From contig DATABY010000046.1 in the NCBI GenBank assembly GCA_036259355.1, forward strand, positions 1 through 64,000: a stretch of 64,000 bases of DNA, read 5' to 3'. Position 1 is the first letter of the stretch; each line of letters opens with the position of its first letter. The stretch comes from JALZDI01 sp036259355 (GTDB lineage: Bacteria > Actinomycetota > Actinomycetes > Propionibacteriales > Nocardioidaceae). Below the pieces are notes generated by a model that was given only the letters and a program-made list of their open reading frames with translations, made no database searches and was not told where the DNA came from. The position numbers and the translations under genes are program-made. Below, piece after piece: positions 27,348-34,883 of this stretch.

Positions 27348-28889
27348 ATGAACGAGCCGGCCCTGCGGGGTCTCGTCGCCGGCGTGGTCAGCGTCGGAGC
27401 GGGGCTCGGCGCCGCCGAGGTGGTGACCGGCCTGCTGTCGCTGCGCAGCTCGCCGGTGCTCGCGATCGGCGAGGGGGTCATCGAGGTCACGCCGGGCGAC
27501 CTGGCCGAGGCGGCCATCGCAGCGGTGGGTCAGCTCGACAAGCCGCTGCTGGTCATCGGGACCGTCCTGGGCGCGCTGCTGCTGGGCGGGTTGGCGGGGT
27601 CGCTGGCCACGTCCCGGCGGGTGCTCGGCATGCTCGTGCTCGTCGCGATGGGCGGGCTCGGGATGGTCGCGGCCATGAGCGCGCCGGACTCCTCGGTCGC
27701 CGACGCGCTGCCCCCGGTCGTCGCGGCGCTGGTCTCGATGGGGCTGCTGAGCTACCTGCTCGGCTGGGCGGCGCGCGGGACCGCCTCCGAGAGCGGTGCG
27801 CCGTCGGAGCCCGACGAGCGTCCCGGTGCGCTCGACCGGCGCGGGTTCCTCGCCAGGGCCGGTGTTGTGGGCCTCGGCGCTGTCGCGCTGACCGGTGTGG
27901 GACGCCTGCTGTCCGGTGGACGGCAGGCGGTCGAGGCCGCCCGGCAGGCCGTCTCCCTGCGGCTGCCGAAGCCGGTGGCCCCCCAAGGCGTCGCCGTGCC
28001 GGTGCCGGGCGTCGGTCCGTGGATCACGCCGAACGACACGTTCTACCGGATCGACACCGCACTCGCCGTTCCGCGGCTGGTCCCCGAGGACTGGCGGCTG
28101 CGCATCCACGGCATGGTCGACCGCGAGATCGAGCTCACCTACGACGACCTGGTCGGACGCGGGCTGCGCCAGCACTGGTTCACGCTGTGCTGCGTGTCCA
28201 ACGAGGTGGGCGGGTCGCTGATCGGCAACGCGCAGTGGTCCGGCGTACGTATCGCCGACCTGCTCGCCGAGGCGGGGGTGCAGCCGGGTGCCGACGCCGT
28301 CCTCTCGACGTCCGTCGACGGATGGAACTGCGGCACCCCGCTCGAGGCGCTCACCGACGACCGTGCGGCCCTGCTCGCGGTCGCGATGAACGGTGAACCG
28401 CTGCCGATCGAGCACGGGTTCCCGGTGCGGATGGTGGTGCCGGGTCTGTACGGCTACGTGTCCGCGACCAAGTGGGTCGTCGACCTCGAGGTGTCCCGGT
28501 TCGCGGACTTCTCGGCGTACTGGACGCAGCGCGGGTGGTCACCGCGCGGCCCGGTCAAGACCCAGTCGCGCATCGACGCGCCCCGCAACGGCGACGAGCT
28601 CCGGGCCGGCCCGGTGGCGGTCGGCGGCGTCGCCTGGGCGCAGCACACCGGCATCGAGAAGGTGGAGGTGCGCATCGACGACGGACCGTGGCAGCCGGCC
28701 CGACTGGCAGGGGTGCCCAACCTGGACACCTGGCGACAGTGGGCCTACGGGTGGGACGCCGAACCCGGGGAGCACCGCGTCGCCGTGCGGGCCACCGACA
28801 TGTCGGGCTACACGCAGACGCCCGAGCGAACCGACGTGGTGCCCGACGGCGCCACCGGCTGGCACACGATCGTCGTCTCCGTGACCTGA
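27348..28889 (+). CDS. membrane-anchored molybdopterin-dependent oxidoreductase (sulfite-oxidase fold)
   Basis: 513 residues. Four hydrophobic segments (about 8-30, 67-88, 92-110, 121-140), a twin-arginine-like motif DRRGFLARAG at 163-172 before a fifth hydrophobic segment, then an extracytoplasmic molybdopterin domain with the molybdenum-binding Cys in WFTLCCVSNEVGGS (C281/C282), and a C-terminal Ig-like dimerisation domain (VRIDDGPWQPARL). Fold as in sulfite oxidase and YedY; substrate unknown. ATG at 27348 follows GGGAGGA. Exact electron acceptor is not indicated by neighbours. Confidence 0.85.
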   Translation: MNEPALRGLVAGVVSVGAGLGAAEVVTGLLSLRSSPVLAIGEGVIEVTPGDLAEAAIAAVGQLDKPLLVIGTVLGALLLGGLAGSLATSRRVLGMLVLVAMGGLGMVAAMSAPDSSVADALPPVVAALVSMGLLSYLLGWAARGTASESGAPSEPDERPGALDRRGFLARAGVVGLGAVALTGVGRLLSGGRQAVEAARQAVSLRLPKPVAPQGVAVPVPGVGPWITPNDTFYRIDTALAVPRLVPEDWRLRIHGMVDREIELTYDDLVGRGLRQHWFTLCCVSNEVGGSLIGNAQWSGVRIADLLAEAGVQPGADAVLSTSVDGWNCGTPLEALTDDRAALLAVAMNGEPLPIEHGFPVRMVVPGLYGYVSATKWVVDLEVSRFADFSAYWTQRGWSPRGPVKTQSRIDAPRNGDELRAGPVAVGGVAWAQHTGIEKVEVRIDDGPWQPARLAGVPNLDTWRQWAYGWDAEPGEHRVAVRATDMSGYTQTPERTDVVPDGATGWHTIVVSVT

Positions 28890-28893
28890 GGCG

Positions 28894-29598
28894 CTAGCCG
28901 GCACGCACCCCGGACAGCAGGCGCTTGCGCTGCGCCGCCGGCAGTCGGCCCAGGAGTCCGGCGAGCTCGGCCCACAGGGCGGTACGACGACTGGCCCAGC
29001 CGACCATGTCCTGCAGCCGCTCCTCCGGGAGCACCCGCGCCAGGCGGTCGAGTGCCGCGTCGTCGGTGACCCGCAGCGCCACCAGCACCAACGTCTCCGC
29101 GTCACCGATGGACTCCACCACCGCTACGACCTGCTCGTCGCTCAGCGCGACGACGACCTCCGCCATCGTGTCGTGGTCCTCCCGGTCGCACAGCACGTCG
29201 GCGACCCGGTTGATCAGCTGCACCGGCAGCCGCGAGAGAACGGGCTCGGCCAGCGCGGGGGAGAGGAACGACGCGACGTCGGCGACGTAGTCCACCGACA
29301 TGCGCCCGGACATGGCCGCGGCCTGGTCCGGCGGCAGGGACGCCACCACACCGGCGGACACCCGGGGCGGCAGCATGCGCTGTGCCAGGGGCGCGGTGAC
29401 CTTCATCGGGAGCAGCCGGCTGGCCGAGGCGATACGGGAGTAGGTCTCCCGGTGGTCGGCGTACATCCGCTCGAAGATCGCCATCCGCAGTGCGCGGATC
29501 TCGCGCGCGGAGAACCGGCAGAGGAAGTCGATCTCGCGCGGTCTGCAGCGCAGCACCTGCGCCGTTCGCGCGATCTCGGCGGTGACGCCCGCGCTCAA
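28894..29598 (-). CDS. hypothetical alpha-helical protein
   Basis: 234 residues, unrecognised. Predicted almost entirely helical, with repeated units of the kind LSPALAEPVLSRLPVQLINR and ALSDEQVVAVVESIGDAETL that recall the N-terminal helical repeats of MgtE or FliG; that resemblance is weak. No signal peptide or membrane segment. Starts with TTG at 29598, which overlaps the stop of the 79-residue gene upstream (TTGA), so it is made by coupled translation. Third gene of the unit led by the C39-like peptidase. Confidence 0.6.
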   Translation of the reverse strand: MSAGVTAEIARTAQVLRCRPREIDFLCRFSAREIRALRMAIFERMYADHRETYSRIASASRLLPMKVTAPLAQRMLPPRVSAGVVASLPPDQAAAMSGRMSVDYVADVASFLSPALAEPVLSRLPVQLINRVADVLCDREDHDTMAEVVVALSDEQVVAVVESIGDAETLVLVALRVTDDAALDRLARVLPEERLQDMVGWASRRTALWAELAGLLGRLPAAQRKRLLSGVRAG

Positions 29599-29834
29599 CC
29601 GTGGTCCCGCTGCAGCACCCTGCGGACGCGACCGCGCAGCAGTGGGGGGATGGCCGCGACCATCGCGTCGACCGCGGAGTCGACGTCGCCGGCCTCGACC
29701 GCGCGAGCCTCCTCGAGGAGCGTGTGGAGCCGTCTGGCCTCGGCCGGACTCAGGGAGTCGACCAGCAGGGCGGCGTCGGACCGCTCAGCCTCCTGCAGCG
29801 TCAGGTCCTCGTGCAGCGCCTCGACGGCGTTCAC
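29595..29834 (-). CDS. hypothetical 79-residue acidic helical protein
   Basis: Small, mostly helical, acidic in the first half and basic at the end (VRRVLQRDHG). No known family. GTG at 29834 overlaps the peptidase stop (GTGA) and its stop overlaps the next gene's TTG, so it is locked into a three-gene operon by two 4-bp overlaps. That conserved-looking coupling is the main argument that it is real; it could be an adaptor between the two neighbours. Confidence 0.6.
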   Translation of the reverse strand: MNAVEALHEDLTLQEAERSDAALLVDSLSPAEARRLHTLLEEARAVEAGDVDSAVDAMVAAIPPLLRGRVRRVLQRDHG

Positions 29835-31144
29835 CAGTTGGCCTCCGCGCTCGGTGTCGGCAGGTCCTTGCCCCTCGGCCGGATCACGTAAACCAGGCCA
29901 CCGGACCCTCCCACCCAGGCGTCGGCGAACTGGCCGCGGTCGTAGACCCTACGCACACCGCGGTTTCCCCGGGCCGCCGGGTCGTTGACGATCACGTCCC
30001 CGCCGGCGGTGAAGCCCCGGATCACCATCAGGTGCCCGGCGGTGGAGGAGATCGGTGCGCCGTCGAGCTCGCCGGCCCCGAACTTCACCGACGCCGCGAG
30101 TGGGATGCCGGACTTGACGAACCGCTCGGCCTCGCGTAGCGAGCGCAGCCGGGTGACGAACGAGCGCATGCCGTACCGGTGTGCGTAGGCGGTGTTGAAG
30201 GCCCAGTTGCCGGCGCCGTCGTACCCGTAGTCGTAGACGAAGCGGGCCGCGTGGTCCACGTCGGCATTGCGGTGGCGGTCACCGACCCAGGAGTACTCCC
30301 GCGGTCGCGGGCCCTCGCCCCAGAAACGCAGCAGCATCGTGGTCGAGGTGGGGCTGCACCACGCCTCGCCACCGTTGCCGAACTGCGGGTAGTGGCCGCG
30401 GTGGATCATCTGTGAGCGGCGGGGCACCTGCAGGTCCCGGGCACGACGCATGGACGTGCGGGTGGTCGGTGGGTCGCCACCGGGCAGCCGCGACACCATC
30501 GCACCGACGCCATGCAGCTGCGGGGTCCTCGCGGTGCCTGCCCGCCGGAACAGCGTCACCCGCAGCTGCCAGCGCGCGAACGTGGCACGACCGCGCGTGC
30601 GCAGCGTGTCGACGGCCACCTCGGCCACGTCGTCGGCCTGCTCGCCCAGCGTCGTCCGGTGGAAGCGGCGCTCATGCGACGCCCAGTTGCCCAGCGTGTC
30701 CCAGCTCGACCGCCTGCCCTGTGGCGTGCGGCCGCGCATCTGCACGCCGATGAACGTGCCCCGCGGCGTGGTCGCGTTCCACGAGGCGACCGCCTCGGTG
30801 AGGCGGAAGCCGGGCCGGACCCACGGGGACGTCCACCGGGCGAGGTCGTAGGCGGTGCGGCGGCCGCTCTCGGGGTCGCGGTACGTCGTCCGTCCCACCG
30901 GGCGGCGGATTCGCACACCGGCCCGGCGCACCGCGACACCGGCCCCGTGCCCGGAGCGGAGCTGCGCCCGGGTGGCCCACTCGTCGTAGGCGATGTGGCG
31001 TGCAGGTCGAGCCGGCGCGGCGTGTGCTGCCGCGGCCTGGTCGCCCGCGGCGGTCGTACCGGTGGCCAGCAGGGATGCGGCGGTCATGGATGCCACGAAA
31101 GTCACGATTAACGTCGGTTTGCGCACGAGACCGAACATATCCAT
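29831..31144 (-). CDS. secreted C39-like cysteine peptidase
   Basis: 437 residues with an N-terminal signal peptide (hydrophobic core about 11-30, Ala-rich cleavage region near 32-45). The C-terminal half, from about 235, is a peptidase_C39-like domain: catalytic Cys C263 (GGEAWCSPTSTTMLL), H371 (TAGHLMVIRGF) and N387-D388 (IVNDPAARGN). The N-terminal half is a beta-rich region with aromatic and arginine residues that may bind a surface ligand. ATG at 31144 chosen because it starts the signal peptide. Divergent from cysS; first gene of a three-gene unit. Substrate unknown. Confidence 0.8.
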   Translation of the reverse strand: MDMFGLVRKPTLIVTFVASMTAASLLATGTTAAGDQAAAAHAAPARPARHIAYDEWATRAQLRSGHGAGVAVRRAGVRIRRPVGRTTYRDPESGRRTAYDLARWTSPWVRPGFRLTEAVASWNATTPRGTFIGVQMRGRTPQGRRSSWDTLGNWASHERRFHRTTLGEQADDVAEVAVDTLRTRGRATFARWQLRVTLFRRAGTARTPQLHGVGAMVSRLPGGDPPTTRTSMRRARDLQVPRRSQMIHRGHYPQFGNGGEAWCSPTSTTMLLRFWGEGPRPREYSWVGDRHRNADVDHAARFVYDYGYDGAGNWAFNTAYAHRYGMRSFVTRLRSLREAERFVKSGIPLAASVKFGAGELDGAPISSTAGHLMVIRGFTAGGDVIVNDPAARGNRGVRRVYDRGQFADAWVGGSGGLVYVIRPRGKDLPTPSAEANW

Positions 31145-31210
31145 TACATACCCCTGCCGACAGGCAAATGCCCAGACCCGAGCGCGACGCGCGGTCGATA
31201 CGCTGGCCCG

Positions 31211-32632
31211 GTGACACTGAGGCTCTACGACACCGCGGCCCGGCAGGTCCGTGACTTCGTGCCGCTGGACGGCGACGAGGTCGGGATCTACGTGTGCGGG
31301 CTCACGGTCCAGTCCGAGCCACACGTGGGCCACATCCGCTCCGGTGTCTGCTTCGACGTCCTGCGCCGCTGGCTGCTGCACCGCGGCTACGCCGTCACCT
31401 ACATCCGCAACGTCACCGACATCGACGACAAGATCCTCGTCAGGTCCCAGGAGGAGTCCCGGGCCTGGTGGGCGCACGCCTACCACTTCGAACGGCAGAT
31501 GACCTGGGCCTACGACGTGCTCGGGTGCCTGCCACCGACCTACGAGCCCCGGGCGACCGGGCACATCACCGAGATGGTCGAGCTGGTGGCGCGGCTCATC
31601 GAACGTGGCCACGCCTACGCCGCGACCGACGGGTCCGGTGACGTCTACTTCGACGTCCGTTCGTGGCCGTCGTACGGCGAGCTGTCCGGGCAGCGTGTCG
31701 AGGAGATGCAGGACGCCGCCGACGCCGACCCTCGCGGCAAGCGCGACCCCCGCGACTTCGCCCTGTGGAAGGGCCACAAGGCCGGTGAGCCCGACACCGC
31801 CTCCTGGCCCACGCCGTGGGGCCGTGGCCGCCCCGGTTGGCACCTGGAGTGCTCGGCGATGGCCGGGAAGTACCTCGGCGCGGAGTTCGACATCCACGGC
31901 GGCGGGATCGACCTGCAGTTCCCCCACCACGAGAACGAGATCGCGCAGGCCCGGGCCGCCGGTCGTCCGTTCGCACACTACTGGCTGCACAACGCGTGGA
32001 TCACCACCTCCGGCGAGAAGATGAGCAAGTCGCTCGGCAACTCGCTCCTGGTGCCGGTGGTGCTGCAGCGGGTGCGGCCGATCGAGCTGCGCTACTACCT
32101 GGTCGCCACGCACTACCGCTCACACGTGGAGTTCTCGTTCGAGGCGCTCGACGAGGTGGCGGCGTCGTTCCGCCGCATCGAGGGCTACGTCGCCCGCGCC
32201 ACCGAGGCCACCGGCGGCGTGGACCCCACCGACGCGCCCGGCTGCGCGGACTTCGAGGCCGCGATGGACGACGACCTGAGCACACCGGCCGCCGTCGCCG
32301 CCATCCACGACGTCGTGCACGAGGGCAACCGGCTCCTCGACGCCGGCGACTCGCCGGCACTGCGCGGGAACCTGGCCGCCGTGCGCGCGATGCTGGGCGT
32401 GCTCGGCGTCGACCCGCTCGACAGCCGGTGGTCACGGTCGGCCGGCCAGGACGGCTCCGCGAGGCTGCACGACGCGCTCGACGTGCTGGTCAAGACGCTG
32501 CTGGAGCAGCGACAGGAGGCCCGCAAGGCGCGCGACTTCGCCACCGCCGACGCCGTCCGTGACCAGCTGCGGGCGGCCGGCATCGACGTGGAGGACACCC
32601 CGTCAGGTCCACGCTGGACCGTGGAAGGCTGA
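31211..32632 (+). CDS. cysS: cysteinyl-tRNA synthetase
   Basis: Charges tRNA-Cys. 473 residues; HIGH-type motif PHVGH (37-41), KMSKS at 270-274, zinc ligands C29, C214, H239 and E243. GTG at 31211. Two bases-to-stop spacing with the next gene (6 bp) indicates cotranscription with rlmB-type methylase. Part of the carD-ispD-ispF-cysS-methylase block known from actinobacteria, here interrupted by the oxidoreductase and peptidase units. Confidence 0.96.
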   Translation: MTLRLYDTAARQVRDFVPLDGDEVGIYVCGLTVQSEPHVGHIRSGVCFDVLRRWLLHRGYAVTYIRNVTDIDDKILVRSQEESRAWWAHAYHFERQMTWAYDVLGCLPPTYEPRATGHITEMVELVARLIERGHAYAATDGSGDVYFDVRSWPSYGELSGQRVEEMQDAADADPRGKRDPRDFALWKGHKAGEPDTASWPTPWGRGRPGWHLECSAMAGKYLGAEFDIHGGGIDLQFPHHENEIAQARAAGRPFAHYWLHNAWITTSGEKMSKSLGNSLLVPVVLQRVRPIELRYYLVATHYRSHVEFSFEALDEVAASFRRIEGYVARATEATGGVDPTDAPGCADFEAAMDDDLSTPAAVAAIHDVVHEGNRLLDAGDSPALRGNLAAVRAMLGVLGVDPLDSRWSRSAGQDGSARLHDALDVLVKTLLEQRQEARKARDFATADAVRDQLRAAGIDVEDTPSGPRWTVEG

Positions 32633-32638
32633 CGGCCG

Positions 32639-33613
32639 ATGGCGGGCAACAGCAGGCGCCGCGGCGCGACGAAGAAGACGGGCAAGGGCAACCCGACTGC
32701 GGGCTCCGGCGGCCGTCGCCGTCGCGGGCTGGAGGGCAAGGGCCCGACGCCGAAGGCTCAGGACCGGGTCGGTCACGTCGCGCACAAGCGCGCCAAGGCC
32801 GCCGAGCGGCACGCGGCCAAGAAGCGGCCCCCGCGCTCGGGCCGGTCCGGTCGCGCCGGTAGCGAGTGGGTCGTCGGCCGCCACCCGGTCGTCGAGGCGC
32901 TGCAGGCGGGCGTGCCGGTGAGCACGATGTACGTCGCCGAGGCGGCCGAGCGCGACGCGCGGCTGCGGGAGGCGTTCCGGATTGCGGCCGACCGTGGCCT
33001 GCCGATGCTGGAGGTTCCCCGTGCCGAGCTGGACCGCGTCACCGGAGGCACCGTGCACCAGGGTCTGGCGCTGCAGGTGCCGCCGTACGACTACGCCGGT
33101 CCGGACGACCTCGTCGAGCACGCGCGCACCTCGGGGGCGGCGCCGCTGCTGGTCGCCCTCGACGGCGTCACCGACCCGCGCAACCTCGGCGCGGTCGTCC
33201 GCTCCGCCGCCGCCTTCGGCGCCCACGGCGTGGTGGTGCCCGAGCGTCGTGCGGCCGGTATGACCGCGAGCGCGTGGAAGACGTCGGCCGGCGCCGCCGC
33301 CCGCCTGCCGGTCGCCCGCGCCGTCAACCTGAGCCGGCAGCTGAAGGCGTACGCCGACGCGGGCCTGGTCATCGCCGGCCTGGCCGCCGACGGCGACACG
33401 TCGCTCGTGCAGTTCGACCGCGCCGACGAGGGCCTGGTGCTGGTCATCGGCTCCGAGGGCAAGGGCCTCTCACGGCTGGTCCGAGAGCACTGCGACCTGC
33501 TGGTGGGCATTCCCATGACGCACTCCTCCGAGTCGCTCAACGCCGGGGTCGCGGCCGGCGTCGCGCTGTACGAGATCGCCCGCCGCCGCGACGCCGGTGC
33601 CGACCTACGATGA
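32639..33613 (+). CDS. rlmB: 23S rRNA 2'-O-ribose methyltransferase, RlmB/TrmH (SpoU) family
   Basis: 324 residues. The first 75 are a basic, low-complexity extension (NSRRRGATKKTGKG). Then an RNA-binding substrate domain (VVGRHPVVEALQAGVPVS) and a SpoU methylase knot: motif 1 DGVTDPRNLGAVVRSAAAFG, motif 2 VIGSEGKGLSRLV, motif 3 IPMTHSSESLNAGVAAGVAL. Methylates a guanosine or similar ribose in 23S rRNA with SAM. ATG at 32639, 6 bp after cysS. Its stop overlaps a possible ATG of the acyl-CoA dehydrogenase gene. Confidence 0.92.
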   Translation: MAGNSRRRGATKKTGKGNPTAGSGGRRRRGLEGKGPTPKAQDRVGHVAHKRAKAAERHAAKKRPPRSGRSGRAGSEWVVGRHPVVEALQAGVPVSTMYVAEAAERDARLREAFRIAADRGLPMLEVPRAELDRVTGGTVHQGLALQVPPYDYAGPDDLVEHARTSGAAPLLVALDGVTDPRNLGAVVRSAAAFGAHGVVVPERRAAGMTASAWKTSAGAAARLPVARAVNLSRQLKAYADAGLVIAGLAADGDTSLVQFDRADEGLVLVIGSEGKGLSRLVREHCDLLVGIPMTHSSESLNAGVAAGVALYEIARRRDAGADLR

Positions 33614-33618
33614 CAGGC

Positions 33619-34776
33619 ATGAACGTCGAGCGACTGCTGCCCACCGAGGAGGCCGGCGACCTGTTGGCCCTGACCCGGCAGATCTGCGCCGACAAGCTCG
33701 CCCCGCGAGCCGCCGCCGACGAGGAGTCGGAGACCTTCCCGCGCGACGTGTTCCGGCTGCTCGGCGAGGCCGGCCTGCTGTCGCTGGCGTTCCCGGAGGA
33801 GTACGGCGGAGGGGCCCAGCCGTACGAGGTCTACCTGCAGGCGCTGGAGGAGGTCGCCCGGGCGTGGATGTCGGTCGGCGTGGGCGTGTCCGTGCACTCG
33901 CTTGCGTCGTCCGCCGTCCTGAACCACGGCTCGGCGGAGCAGCGCGATGCCCTGCTGCCGGACATGCTCGGCGGCGCCCAGCTCGGCGCGTACTGCCTGT
34001 CCGAGCCGCAGGCGGGCTCCGACGTCTCCGCCATCAGAACCCGCGCCGTGCGCGACGGCGACGACTACGTCGTGAACGGCGTGAAGGCCTGGATCTCACA
34101 CGGCGGGCAGGCCGACTTCTACCTGCTGTTCGCGCGTACGTCGGACGACCCCCGGCGAGGGCTCTCGGCCTTCCACGTGCCGACCGGCCTGGAAGGGCTG
34201 TCGTTCGGCGTCCCGGAGAAGAAGATGGGGCTGACCGGCTCCTCGACCACCCAGGTGATCCTCGAGGACGTCCGCCTGGCGGCATCCCGGCTGGTCGGTG
34301 CGGAGGGCGACGGGATGAAGGTCGCGCTGTCCGCGCTCGACTCCGGCCGGCTCGGCATCGCCGCGTGCGCGGTCGGTCTCGGCCAGGCGGCGCTGGACGA
34401 GGCCGTGCGCTACGCGGCGCAGCGCCAGCAGTTCGGGCGCCCCATCGCCGACTTCCAGGGTGTGCAGTTCCTGCTCGCCGACATGGGGGCCGCGGTGGAG
34501 AGCGCCCGCGCGACGTATCTGCACGCGGCCCGGCTGCGTGACGCCGGACGCCGCTTCTCGCGGCAGGCGTCGGTCGCCAAGCTGGTCGCGACCGACGCGG
34601 CGATGAGGGTCACCACCGACGCGGTACAGGTGCTCGGCGGCTACGGCTACACCCGCGACTTCCCGGTGGAGCGCTACATGCGTGAGGCCAAGGTGACGCA
34701 GATCTTCGAGGGGACCAACCAGATCCAGCGGATGGTGATCGCGCGTGAGCTGCTGCGCGCGGTCACCACTCCCTAG
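33619..34776 (+). CDS. acyl-CoA dehydrogenase
   Basis: FAD-dependent alpha,beta-dehydrogenase of acyl-CoA thioesters, 385 residues. Signature 1 LSEPQAGSDVSAIRTRAV and the C-terminal signature VQVLGGYGYTRDFPVERYMR with the EGTNQIQRMVIAREL ending (catalytic Glu in FEGTNQ). Typical short/medium-chain architecture, single domain, unlike the double enzymes further on. Start ATG 33619 (MNVERLLPTEE) chosen; ATG 33610 would overlap the rlmB stop in ATGA and add three residues. No KstR box precedes it, so it is probably not part of the steroid regulon. Confidence 0.9.
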   Translation: MNVERLLPTEEAGDLLALTRQICADKLAPRAAADEESETFPRDVFRLLGEAGLLSLAFPEEYGGGAQPYEVYLQALEEVARAWMSVGVGVSVHSLASSAVLNHGSAEQRDALLPDMLGGAQLGAYCLSEPQAGSDVSAIRTRAVRDGDDYVVNGVKAWISHGGQADFYLLFARTSDDPRRGLSAFHVPTGLEGLSFGVPEKKMGLTGSSTTQVILEDVRLAASRLVGAEGDGMKVALSALDSGRLGIAACAVGLGQAALDEAVRYAAQRQQFGRPIADFQGVQFLLADMGAAVESARATYLHAARLRDAGRRFSRQASVAKLVATDAAMRVTTDAVQVLGGYGYTRDFPVERYMREAKVTQIFEGTNQIQRMVIARELLRAVTTP

Positions 34777-34783
34777 GTCCACC

Positions 34784-34799
34784 GGGCAGCGCTCTGCCC
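34784..34799. terminator. hairpin after acyl-CoA dehydrogenase gene
   Basis: Perfect 6-bp stem GGGCAG (34784-34789) / CTGCCC (34794-34799), loop CGCT, 8 bp after the stop and between convergent genes. The remaining 84 bases to the next stop show nothing else. Confidence 0.55.
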
Positions 34800-34883
34800 C
34801 TGTGGGCAGCCGCGCTCCGCGGAACGCAGTCATCCACAGCATGGGACGGGCGCTCGTCACGCCCGATGTCCTGGCCTGGTGTC

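Noticed and set aside
31145..32113. In-frame upstream extension of the C39-like peptidase
   Set aside because: It would be antisense to cysS and would bury the signal peptide that starts at 31144.
32866..33618. In-frame upstream extension of the acyl-CoA dehydrogenase
   Set aside because: It overlaps the rRNA methylase gene in another frame and has no family similarity.
33400..33620. KstR or KstR2 operator upstream of the 33.6-kb acyl-CoA dehydrogenase
   Set aside because: No AACnnGTT core or CAAGnnCTTG-type dyad there; the gene is coupled to the rRNA methylase gene.
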